A stretch of DNA of 64,000 nt, from the NCBI GenBank assembly GCA_017447185.1, contig JAFSOC010000015.1, forward strand, positions 1 to 64,000, given 5' to 3'. Positions 32,960 to 40,632 of the stretch are shown in pieces. The notes beneath the pieces are model-generated. The model ran no database searches, was not told the DNA's origin, and worked only from the letters and a program-made list of their open reading frames with translations. Position numbers and translations under genes: made by a program. Position 1 is the stretch's first letter; every line of letters begins with the position of its first letter. This DNA is from Clostridia bacterium (GTDB lineage: Bacteria; Bacillota; Clostridia; Christensenellales; Aristaeellaceae).

Positions 32960-33730
32960 TTACATTAGCTGCTCTATTGCTTTTTGGAGTTTTTTGACTT
33001 TGGCTTCGAGCTGGGCTACTTTTTCCCGCAGGGCGGCGTTTTCCAGTTCGAGGGGGCTCAGGTCCGCATCCGCTCCTTCGGGCTTTACGGCAGGTTTGCG
33101 GCCTCTCTTGCCGGCGGGCTTCACGACCGACCTGGACGGGAGCTCCGTTCCGGCCTCCCGGGCCCAGCGGAGGATTGTCTGCCAGGGGACGCCGGCGTTT
33201 TTGGACGCGGCATGGGCGCCGACAGAGGCGGCATCGGCGAGAATCCTGCTGATCTGTTCCTGTGTATATTCCATATTCTTTTCTCCTTTATCCTTCTTCA
33301 CGGGCGGTTTCACTTCGGGCTTTTCCTCCTCCGGCGGGGGAGCGGACAGCTCCGCCGCACTGCGGACGGGGATCCAGTAGGCGCGCTTTTCACCCAGGAG
33401 GACGGCCTGGACCTTAACCCGATCGTCCTTCGCGGCGGCGATGCAATCCGCCAGCGCGGCGAGGGGGCCGGAAACGATATTGCCCTCCTCATCAATAAAA
33501 GAAGGATGGGAATCAGCCAGAGCTTCAATGACGCGCCACTCTTCCGGCGGGACGAGGATGGCCTTGCTCTCCTTACGGATGGTGAAGATATAGCCGGGGA
33601 CGACAAACCTGCGCACAGGGCGGGCACCGGCCTTCTGAGATTCGGCAGTGACGCAGGAGGGCAGGAAAGCACTGCTGTACTTCCTGATTTCGATACGTTC
33701 ACGGCCTTCTGTAACTTTGATACAGTACAT
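32960..33730 (-). CDS. NusG-like (NGN) protein with HTH and coiled-coil C terminus
   Basis: 256 aa from MYCIKVTEGRER; AGGGG lies nine bases upstream. Residues 1-75 match the NusG N-terminal domain of specialised paralogues such as LoaP/RfaH/UpxY, with the hallmark VVPGYIFTI. Residues about 80-130 (IVSGPLAALADCIAA...AVLLGEKRAYWIPV) look like a diverged KOW region. A Pro/Lys linker, an HTH-like segment (QEQISRILADAASVGAHAA...TILRWAREAG) and a leucine-zipper-like helix (LENAALREKVAQLEAKVKKL) follow. Paralogues of this kind bind RNA polymerase and suppress pausing or termination in chosen long operons. The genes next in line are the kinase and binding-protein operon. Confidence 0.75.
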   Translation of the reverse strand: MYCIKVTEGRERIEIRKYSSAFLPSCVTAESQKAGARPVRRFVVPGYIFTIRKESKAILVPPEEWRVIEALADSHPSFIDEEGNIVSGPLAALADCIAAAKDDRVKVQAVLLGEKRAYWIPVRSAAELSAPPPEEEKPEVKPPVKKDKGEKNMEYTQEQISRILADAASVGAHAASKNAGVPWQTILRWAREAGTELPSRSVVKPAGKRGRKPAVKPEGADADLSPLELENAALREKVAQLEAKVKKLQKAIEQLM

Positions 33731-33782
33731 AATAGATAACCCCTGTAATATGATTTTGTGAATTTGTATTTGAACCATAACC

Positions 33783-33811
33783 ATCATAACAGTTATTGCG
33801 CATAAATTCAA
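33783..33811 (-). promoter_or_regulatory. Promoter of the NusG-like gene
   Basis: Minus-strand TTGAAT (33806-33811), 17-bp spacer, TATGAT (33783-33788) with TGT just before it. Confidence 0.7.
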
Positions 33812-33885
33812 ATATAAATTACAAGGAATTTATACTTTTTTTCAAAATCTGTCACTTTTTGCTGTACGGAACCCACAAGATATGG

Positions 33886-33891
33886 TATAAT
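33886..33891 (+). promoter_or_regulatory. Extended -10 upstream of the double-Gly/LysM gene
   Basis: TATGG-TATAAT, the extended form seen elsewhere in the window. The -35 is poor. About 145 nt of leader precede the ATG. Confidence 0.55.
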
Positions 33892-34041
33892 AATAAAAAA
33901 AGATACACTTGACACAAATTATTTACAGGAAATGGAGGAAATATACTGCCACCAGTCCATAAGGCTGCGTATATACATGTGTCAGGTGAATCGCACCGGA
34001 CAAGTAACAAAAAATAAAAGGATTTGAGAGGAGATAACACA

Positions 34042-34293
34042 ATGGATACCAAAGAAATGAACGTCAATGAGCTGGAAGAAGTCGTCGGTGGCAAGGGCGG
34101 ATACAAGAAGCCCCCGGAACCCGTCATGGGCCTTGAAATTTACCAGATCCAGCGGGGAGACACCCTGACCCGGATCGCGCGGCGCTACGGCACCACCTGG
34201 ATGGAACTGAAGGACCTGAACCGTGACGTGATCAAGCGCGCGGGCGACATCACCTGGGGCTACTACATCTACGTACCGGCCCGCAATCGCTGA
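34042..34293 (+). CDS. Double-glycine leader peptide fused to a LysM domain
   Basis: 83 aa; GAGGAG lies eight bases before the ATG. Residues 1-17 (MDTKEMNVNELEEVVGG) have the form of a bacteriocin-type leader ending in Gly-Gly, without a hydrophobic Sec signal. Residues about 34-80 are a single LysM module (YQIQRGDTLTRIARRYG...WMELKDLNR...YYIYVPA), which binds peptidoglycan or chitin-type glycans. If cleaved after the double Gly and exported by a peptidase-containing ABC transporter, the product would be a secreted wall-binding microprotein. A strong terminator follows. Confidence 0.85.
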   Translation: MDTKEMNVNELEEVVGGKGGYKKPPEPVMGLEIYQIQRGDTLTRIARRYGTTWMELKDLNRDVIKRAGDITWGYYIYVPARNR

Positions 34294-34308
34294 GAAAAAA
34301 ATAAAAAA

Positions 34309-34342
34309 TGCTGGCGGCAAACAATTTGCCGCCGGCTTTTTT
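34309..34342 (+). terminator. Terminator of the LysM gene
   Basis: GCTGGCGGCAAA (34310-34321) / TTTGCCGCCGGC (34325-34336) followed by TTTTTTC. Confidence 0.9.
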
Positions 34343-34365
34343 CGGGCAGGGAAAGGAGAATCGTG

Positions 34366-34785
34366 ATGCAATACAAGCAGTCCGGAAATACATATATAGT
34401 CCGGCTCGACCTGGGCGAAGATATTATCGAAAGCCTGAAAAAGCTCTGCGAAGAGGAGCATATCTTCCTGGGCCGGGTGGAAGCGATCGGTGCGACGGAC
34501 AACGCTGTGATCGGCGTATACGACCTGGAAAAGAAAGAATATTATCCGGAAAAGATCACTACATTTATGGAGATTACCAGCCTGAACGGAAACATCACAT
34601 CCATGGACGGAAAACCGTACATTCATCTTCACGCGACGCTGGCGGACCAGAATCACGCGATGCACGGCGGCCATGTGCTGGAGATGAAGGTCGGAGCGAC
34701 CTGCGAGATGTTTGTCACCGTGCCGGAAGGAACGGTAAAGAGAAAAAGGGAAGAATCCCTCGGGATCAACCTCTGGGACTTCTGA
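34366..34785 (+). CDS. PPC (DUF296) domain protein
   Basis: 140-aa frame; the ATG has GGAG seven bases upstream. The whole length matches the PPC/DUF296 fold: YIVRLDLGEDIIESLKKLCEE, GRVEAIGATDNAVIGVYD, ITSLNGNIT, and PYIHLHATLADQNHAMHGGHV. The His residues of the last block form the metal site seen in bacterial homologues. Family members form trimers and are annotated as DNA-binding by analogy with plant AT-hook proteins; the bacterial role is unclear. Its stop codon abuts the stop of the convergent phosphoesterase. Confidence 0.88.
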   Translation: MQYKQSGNTYIVRLDLGEDIIESLKKLCEEEHIFLGRVEAIGATDNAVIGVYDLEKKEYYPEKITTFMEITSLNGNITSMDGKPYIHLHATLADQNHAMHGGHVLEMKVGATCEMFVTVPEGTVKRKREESLGINLWDF

Positions 34786-35478
34786 TTACCGGGAATAAAT
34801 GCCGGTCATGACTTCACGCTGGAAGGATTCTTTACGGGGCAGATCAGGATAAAGATCTGCCCTTTCTGCTGCCATTTTATTGTCATAGGGCACAGAAAGA
34901 ATCGTGATCCGCAGCGGGGCCGGCCCTTCTTCTCCCTCAAGGAGCAGCGCATGCGCCCTGGGCAGGCTGAGGTTGTTCCCGACGCTGCCGGTATTCAAGG
35001 CGTAACCACCCTCCAGCGGCCGGACAAAGGGCCGGTGGCTGTCCGCGCAGATCAAACCGCTGGCTTCCGGCCGGCCGTCATGGAACCTGAACCCTTCCCG
35101 GAGCTTTTCATCTGAATCATAGCTCAGGTACAGGGGATCCAGGAACCGGCCGTGGACCAGCCGGAAACGGATGCCGCTGATCTCGAGCTCATCCTCCAGG
35201 GGGAGGGAATTCAGCCAGTCAATCCGCTCCTGACCGAGCTGCTGAATAAAATACGCGTTAAAGTCCGGATACCGCACCATGTCGGTATCCCAGTTTCCAG
35301 CCAGCCAGTGGCGGCAATGGGTCCTGGCCCAGTCGCAGGTTTTGTCGCTCTCAGGGCCCTTTCCGACGGCGTCGCCCAGGAACCAGATGTCATCCGGACA
35401 GATCCGGTCCAGCTCCCGCTCCATCGCCTCGGTGGCGACCATATTTCCATGAAGGTCCGCCAGCAGAACAATCTTCAT
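34786..35478 (-). CDS. Calcineurin-like metallophosphoesterase (YfcE/MJ0936 type)
   Basis: 230 aa. Metal-site motifs in order: ADLHGN (Asp8, His10), FLGDAVGKG (Asp36), GNWD (Asn62), LVHG and ADSHRP. The usual GN-H-[DE] His is replaced by Trp, which also occurs in some members. Such enzymes hydrolyse phosphodiesters or phosphomonoesters with Mn/Fe/Ni; the physiological substrate is not evident. Cytosolic. A -10 element TATAAT lies on the minus strand at 35547-35552. Confidence 0.85.
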   Translation of the reverse strand: MKIVLLADLHGNMVATEAMERELDRICPDDIWFLGDAVGKGPESDKTCDWARTHCRHWLAGNWDTDMVRYPDFNAYFIQQLGQERIDWLNSLPLEDELEISGIRFRLVHGRFLDPLYLSYDSDEKLREGFRFHDGRPEASGLICADSHRPFVRPLEGGYALNTGSVGNNLSLPRAHALLLEGEEGPAPLRITILSVPYDNKMAAERADLYPDLPRKESFQREVMTGIYSR

Positions 35479-35586
35479 TTTCCAGCATCCTCCCTTTTTG
35501 CCGCCCGGCGCGGTCCGGCAGCGGCTTCATGCGCAAGGAATGGCTTATTATAGCACAGAAACCAGGCTGGATTGAGATGTTCATAA

Positions 35587-35626
35587 TGTCAAATATAATT
35601 GACAAACGTGTCGTGTATAGTATACA
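35587..35626 (+). promoter_or_regulatory. Promoter with palindromic operator for the XRE gene
   Basis: TTGACA (35599-35604), 16-bp spacer, TATACA (35621-35626). The -35 is the right half of a perfect inverted repeat TGTCAA-N6-TTGACA (35587-35604). Autoregulation by the encoded HTH protein is likely. Confidence 0.6.
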
Positions 35627-35650
35627 ATCCGGGAGAAGGGAAGTGGAAGT

Positions 35651-36151
35651 ATGGTGAATCTCAGGATTCGGGCGGCACGGAACGCCATGGGGATGACCCA
35701 GCAGGAGCTGGCGGACAGGGTTGGGGTCTCCCGGCAGACGATCAACGCCATTGAACAGGGGAGCTTCAATCCCACGATCCGGCTGTGCAGGGACATCTGC
35801 CGGGAGCTGGACCGGACACTGGACGAACTGTTTGGAGGGGAGGACATGATGATGTACTGCACCAATTGCCAGACGGCCTATGAAGAGGAGCGCTGCCCCT
35901 GCTGCGGCAGCCGGAAGGGACGGCCGGCGGCGCCGGAAGACATCTGCTTCCTTGCGGAAGAAGACAGCCTGCAGGCAGGGATCCTGGAGGATTTCCTGAA
36001 GCAGGAGGGGATTCCCGCGCTGAAAAAGAGTACCGTGGGCGCCGGGATGGCGATGAAGGCCGGAGCGATCTTCGAACGGTTCCGGTTCTACGTACGGTAC
36101 GAGCACCTGGAGAAGGCACGGGAGCTGCTGGAGGAGATCCGGAACAGCTGA
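35651..36151 (+). CDS. XRE regulator fused to zinc ribbon and DUF2007-like domain
   Basis: 166 aa. Residues 1-62 are a Cro/CI-type HTH (MTQQELADRVGVSRQTINAIEQG). Residues 70-85 form a C-x2-C/C-x2-C ribbon (Cys70, 73, 82, 85). Residues about 92-166 match the DUF2007-like putative signal-transducing fold (AEEDSLQAGILEDFLKQEGIPAL...RFYVRYEHLEKARELL). The pieces are known separately in Clostridia; their union suggests a DNA-binding sensor responsive to metal, redox or protein contact. Palindromic operator overlapping its own -35. Confidence 0.85.
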   Translation: MVNLRIRAARNAMGMTQQELADRVGVSRQTINAIEQGSFNPTIRLCRDICRELDRTLDELFGGEDMMMYCTNCQTAYEEERCPCCGSRKGRPAAPEDICFLAEEDSLQAGILEDFLKQEGIPALKKSTVGAGMAMKAGAIFERFRFYVRYEHLEKARELLEEIRNS

Positions 36152-36259
36152 CGGCACAAAGCGTGAACAGAAACAGGGGAAAAACCGCAAAGCAGGTCCC
36201 GGTTATGATATACTGAATTATTGGGACCCCACCAGTACTTTGTTGCGGGAGAAACGCGA

Positions 36260-38776
36260 ATGTTTACATGGAACATCCAGTTTGTATCCAGGAAGCGCCT
36301 GGCGGACACCCTGAACCAGCTGATGATCAGCGAGGAAGGGGACCGGAATATCCTGATCCGGATTCACACGGCGGTTCACACCGGCGAAGAAGCAGCGGAT
36401 CTGGCCGCGTTTATCAAGGGCATCCTGCCGGAAGCACAGATCCTGGGTACCAGCACGTCCGCGATCATCAGCGAGGGCAGGCTGATCCATGACCAGTGCC
36501 TGATCTCCGTGACCCAGATGGACGGGGGAAACGTGGAGACCTGCCGGATCCCACTGCAGGACGGCGAGGGCATGATTCCCGCGGAAAAGGCCTGCGCGCT
36601 GGCGGCGGAGCAGGTGCGGGAGGATACGAAGCTGCTGTTCGCTTTTGCGCCGGAAAGCTACCGGGACATTGAAAAGTTTGTCAATATCAGCAACGATAAG
36701 ATGCCGGGCGTGCAGATGCTGGGCGGCGTGACAGACTGGAACGACATTGTCGGCGGCACCGGATTCGTATTCGACGAAAAAGGCTGGTCCGGGGAGGAAA
36801 TGATTCTGGCGGCGCTGAGCGGCGGAGAGCTGGAATGCTGCGCCGGATACGCAACGGGAGTACAGGTCGTTGGGGGAACCCATGAAATCACCGAAGCAAA
36901 AGACAACCGGATCCTGGGGATCGACGGGAAGCCGGCGGCCGCCTTCATCTGCGAAGGGCTGGGCAAAGCAACCGCGAGCCCGGATATCGGGTTCTATTTC
37001 CCGCTGGCCTACAGCTTCGAGGGGGCGGACATCCCCTTCGTATACGGCTGCAAGGAGGATGACGGGCTCAACACCAACCATACCATCACGGCGGGACGGA
37101 AGATCCGCCGAGGATTCTTCTATGACCGGAAAATCATCGCCGACAACCGGTCCATGTTCAGCCGGATGGAAGGCTTCGAGAAGGGAGAGACGCTGTTCGG
37201 ATACTCCTGCCGGGACAGGTTCCGGATCTATCCCAACAGTGTGAACTGGGAGCTGTCTGCTTACCAGAACTCCAACTGCAGCGGATGCCTGACCCGGGGC
37301 GAGATCGGGGTAACGGAGGGACGGAAGGCCTTCACCAACTGCGCCTTCGCGGTGGCCGCAGCGGGAGAGAACCCGGAAACCCAGCAGATGAATCCCTATG
37401 TGTTCTCCCATACGGGGGTGCTGGCGGAGGACAACCAGCGGCTGATCGGCTTCCTGGCGGAGGCGGCGCTGAACGACAGCCAGGGAACGGACGCGGGGCT
37501 GCAGGAGAGCATGAAGGGCTTCGTGGAGAGCTGCCGGCAGATGCTGCTGTACACCGAAAAAGGAAGCGTGGCCAATGAAGCGGCGCTGCACATGGATATC
37601 CAGCTGGGAGGATACGACCGGGTATGCCTGATCGACGTGCCGGAACAGCGGACGATCCACGCCGCCTTTTCCGAACAGGAGATCGAGAAAACCCACAGCT
37701 ACTTCCTGTCCGAATGCTCAGCCTTCGCAGCACAGAAGAACTACCGGGTGTACCTGCTGCAGGAATGGCAGATGGCGGTGGCGGTGCCCGGCTACATGGT
37801 GTCGCTGGAGGAATTCACGGAGGACATGAAGGAACTGCAGAACCGGCTGTTCCAGCCAAAGGATGGCTGTATCCCGGTGGTATCTGTGTTCTGTGTGATC
37901 GACGAATGCATGTCGGAAAGCATGGACACGATCTACAACGCGGCCCGGCTGGAAATGATCCGGAAGAACCTGCTGTTCTACAGCTGCAACGGCAAGGAAG
38001 GGGAACTGGACGAGGAACGGATCCTGGAGAAGTACCGGATGGTGCATGTGATCAACGACGCGCTGTCCAACGACGCGGTGATCCCGTACTACCAGGGGAT
38101 ATTTGACAACGAAACGAAGTCGATCCACCACTACGAGGCGCTGATGCGGCTGAAGGACGTGAACGGGAAGGTCTATTCTCCCTACGCTTTCCTGGATGTG
38201 GCGAGGAGCTACGGCCTTCTGTACGACAAGCTGAACCGGGAGATGCTTCGGAAGGTGTTCGAAAAATTCCGGGACAGTGAAGGCAAATGCGTGAGCGTTA
38301 ACCTGGGGATGCGGGATATCCGGAACGAGGAGCTGACCCGCTACATCTACAGCTTCCTTTCCACGGCGCCGCACCCGGAGAACTTCATCTTCGAGATCCT
38401 GGAAAACGAGGACGTGGACGACTACGAAACGCTGCTGCGGTTCGTGGACAACATCCACAAGCTGGGCGGCAAGATCTCCATCGACGACTTCGGCAGCGGA
38501 TATTCCAACCTGCTGCACGTGATCAGTATCCCGAACGACTACCTGAAGATCGATGGATCCATCGTGAAGGAATGCACCGTGAATCCGGCATCCGAGGGCC
38601 TGGTGAAGATGATTTCCGGCTGGTACCGGGCCAGCGGGCAGAACGCCAAACTGATTGCGGAATACGTGGAAAACGAGGCCATCCAGAAGAAGCTGCTGGA
38701 ATACGGCATCGACTATTCACAGGGATACCTGTTCTCCAAGCCGGCGCCAGAGGTGCCGGAAAACGAAGAGAAATAA
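36260..38776 (+). CDS. FIST-sensor c-di-GMP phosphodiesterase (EAL)
   Basis: 838 aa from MFTWNIQF; GGGAG lies eight or nine bases upstream. Residues about 10-210 and 215-360 correspond to FIST N and C domains, thought to bind small ligands such as amino acids. A middle region (about 390-590) is of unclear type, perhaps a degenerate GGDEF-like fold. The EAL domain (about 600-825) has all the key residues: YEALMRL (Glu626), SVNLG, EILENED, DDFGSGYSN, LKIDGS, IAEYVE and QGYLFSKP. It should hydrolyse c-di-GMP to pGpG. Soluble. It is 21 bp upstream of the LacI-fold sensor and likely co-transcribed with it. Confidence 0.9.
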   Translation: MFTWNIQFVSRKRLADTLNQLMISEEGDRNILIRIHTAVHTGEEAADLAAFIKGILPEAQILGTSTSAIISEGRLIHDQCLISVTQMDGGNVETCRIPLQDGEGMIPAEKACALAAEQVREDTKLLFAFAPESYRDIEKFVNISNDKMPGVQMLGGVTDWNDIVGGTGFVFDEKGWSGEEMILAALSGGELECCAGYATGVQVVGGTHEITEAKDNRILGIDGKPAAAFICEGLGKATASPDIGFYFPLAYSFEGADIPFVYGCKEDDGLNTNHTITAGRKIRRGFFYDRKIIADNRSMFSRMEGFEKGETLFGYSCRDRFRIYPNSVNWELSAYQNSNCSGCLTRGEIGVTEGRKAFTNCAFAVAAAGENPETQQMNPYVFSHTGVLAEDNQRLIGFLAEAALNDSQGTDAGLQESMKGFVESCRQMLLYTEKGSVANEAALHMDIQLGGYDRVCLIDVPEQRTIHAAFSEQEIEKTHSYFLSECSAFAAQKNYRVYLLQEWQMAVAVPGYMVSLEEFTEDMKELQNRLFQPKDGCIPVVSVFCVIDECMSESMDTIYNAARLEMIRKNLLFYSCNGKEGELDEERILEKYRMVHVINDALSNDAVIPYYQGIFDNETKSIHHYEALMRLKDVNGKVYSPYAFLDVARSYGLLYDKLNREMLRKVFEKFRDSEGKCVSVNLGMRDIRNEELTRYIYSFLSTAPHPENFIFEILENEDVDDYETLLRFVDNIHKLGGKISIDDFGSGYSNLLHVISIPNDYLKIDGSIVKECTVNPASEGLVKMISGWYRASGQNAKLIAEYVENEAIQKKLLEYGIDYSQGYLFSKPAPEVPENEEK

Positions 38777-38797
38777 AACGAGACACGGAGGAAGCCG

Positions 38798-40525
38798 ATG
38801 AAAGTCAGCAGCAAACCCGTCCGCACGATCGGACTTATCCTGGAAGACGCGTTTACGGACTTCGCGGCGGATATCATCCACAGCGTTTCCTTCGCAGTGC
38901 GGGATATGAGGGGAATCCGGCTGGTGGTGATCCCCGGGCGGCAGGACGACAGCCGGGATCCCTATGACCGGATGCACCAGTACAAGATCCGGCACAACCA
39001 GATCTACATGATGAACGAGCAGTACCGGTTTGACGGGCTGCTGCTGACTTTCCCGAACCTGACGCGGATGCCGAAGGACATCTACCAGGGGATTCCGAAG
39101 GTATACCTGGCGACGGACCTGAAGAACGAGGTCACGGTCAACTACGACGACGAGATCGGCATCCGGGAAGCCATCGACTACCTGGTGAAGATCAAAGGCG
39201 TCACCCGGCTGTGCATGCTGGGGGGACGGGACGACAACACGGACGCCCAGAAGCGGAAGGCGATTTTCCGGCAGAGCCTGGAAGACAACGGGCTTATTTT
39301 CACCGAGGACCAGTACGAACCGGGGGACATGTCCATCTGGACCCAGAGGCCGGCGGAACGCCTGATGGAACGGAACCCGGACACCCAGGCGGTATTCTGC
39401 GTAAACGACGCAACTGCCTCCGGCCTGTACGACGTGCTGCGCCGGAAGGGACTGGAGCCGGGGAAAGACCTCTATGTATTCGGCTTTGACAACGGGCCGC
39501 TGGCCGCAGACCTGAATCCGCCGCTGGCCTCCGTGGGCGCCAGCGGAATGACGCTGGGGCAGAAGGCCGTGGAGATGCTGGTGCGCATGATGGACGGGGA
39601 GGATATCCCGGCGCAGAAAGTTCCGACGCACCTTTTCGGCAGGGAATCGCTGCCCTACGACATGTACGAATTCACGGCGCGGGAAATGCTGAGCTCGGAC
39701 AACTCCTTCATCGACCGGTTCTTCGATGACTGCTTCTACCGGTACCGGAACGAGGTGATCAGTCCCGGGGCGATCAACCTGAAGCGGCTGTTCCACGAGA
39801 TCCTGGCGCGGATGCTGAAATCCATGCGGAACCGGATTATGACAGAGGAGGAATTCGCGGAGATCTGCCGGATGATCGGGATCCTGTTTGACAATGGAGT
39901 GATGCTTTACACGGACCCGAACCGGTTCGTATATGACTTCAACCGGCTACAGGGGACGATGAACGAAAACCTGAAGGCCAGCAACGCGATCGCGCAAAAC
40001 AACCGGCTGTTCTCCATGATGAAGGACAGGGCCATCCAGTTCCACGGGGTGCAGAAGCGGATCAACAACGCCCGCTACAGCAACGGAAGAAACCGGATCC
40101 AGGACTTCATGACCTGGGCCACCAACTACGGAAAGCCCGGGGAAGAGGCGATGGAATACCTGATCGGGCAAATGGACCGGATCGGCCTGGGGAACGGGGC
40201 CATGTACCTGTACCGGGAGCCGATTGTATGCCCGGATGAAGGACCGGTTGCGCTGCCGGATACGATGCAGCTGCGGTGCGTAATACGGAACGATGAGCTG
40301 TTCAAGATCCCGGCGGAGAGAAGAGAATGCCCTGTTTCGGAGATCTACAACCGGGACGAGCTGCCGGATGCGGCGCTGGGATATGTATGTTACCCGCTGT
40401 TCTGCGGCAAATACCTGTTCGGCATGACGGTGGTGGCGTCTGACCTGAAGCTGTTTGAGATTGGCGAATTCCTGACGTTCCAGCTGAGCCGGTCGATCTT
40501 CATGAACTGGGTTACGGAAACGTAA
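38798..40525 (+). CDS. Cytosolic LacI-type sugar-binding-fold sensor without DNA-binding domain
   Basis: 575 aa; GGAGG lies six bases before the ATG. Residues about 9-290 follow the periplasmic-binding/LacI effector fold (RTIGLILEDAFTDFAADII; DGLLLTFPN; GIPKVYLATD; VFCVNDATASGLYDVLRRKG; VFGFDNGPLA). There is no HTH before it and no signal peptide. Residues about 300-575 are helical then GAF-like in appearance, with no GGDEF, kinase or HTH. Similar sensors in Clostridia usually end in GGDEF, so this copy may have lost its output. It may instead act by contact with the FIST-EAL protein encoded just upstream. Function inferred only from fold and context. Confidence 0.7.
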   Translation: MKVSSKPVRTIGLILEDAFTDFAADIIHSVSFAVRDMRGIRLVVIPGRQDDSRDPYDRMHQYKIRHNQIYMMNEQYRFDGLLLTFPNLTRMPKDIYQGIPKVYLATDLKNEVTVNYDDEIGIREAIDYLVKIKGVTRLCMLGGRDDNTDAQKRKAIFRQSLEDNGLIFTEDQYEPGDMSIWTQRPAERLMERNPDTQAVFCVNDATASGLYDVLRRKGLEPGKDLYVFGFDNGPLAADLNPPLASVGASGMTLGQKAVEMLVRMMDGEDIPAQKVPTHLFGRESLPYDMYEFTAREMLSSDNSFIDRFFDDCFYRYRNEVISPGAINLKRLFHEILARMLKSMRNRIMTEEEFAEICRMIGILFDNGVMLYTDPNRFVYDFNRLQGTMNENLKASNAIAQNNRLFSMMKDRAIQFHGVQKRINNARYSNGRNRIQDFMTWATNYGKPGEEAMEYLIGQMDRIGLGNGAMYLYREPIVCPDEGPVALPDTMQLRCVIRNDELFKIPAERRECPVSEIYNRDELPDAALGYVCYPLFCGKYLFGMTVVASDLKLFEIGEFLTFQLSRSIFMNWVTET

Positions 40526-40530
40526 GAAAA

Positions 40531-40556
40531 AAGACCCGCGGATGCGGGCCTTTTGA
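40531..40556 (+). terminator. Terminator after the LacI-fold sensor
   Basis: CCCGC (40535-40539), loop GGAT, GCGGG (40544-40548), then CCTTTTG. Short stem, moderate strength. Confidence 0.55.
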
Positions 40557-40632
40557 ATTGCATTTATCCGGATTTCGACTTATAATCGGATATCGACATA
40601 AAACCTGCAGACGGGAAAAGGGGTAAGGGACG

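Noticed and set aside
33932-34027. 31-codon leader ORF ending at the ribosome site of the LysM gene
   Set aside because: Only AGGAA two bases before the ATG, and no conserved feature. Could be checked by ribosome profiling.
36260-38776. Functional GGDEF in the middle of the FIST-EAL protein
   Set aside because: No GG[DE]EF motif is present; the region is at most a degenerate fold.
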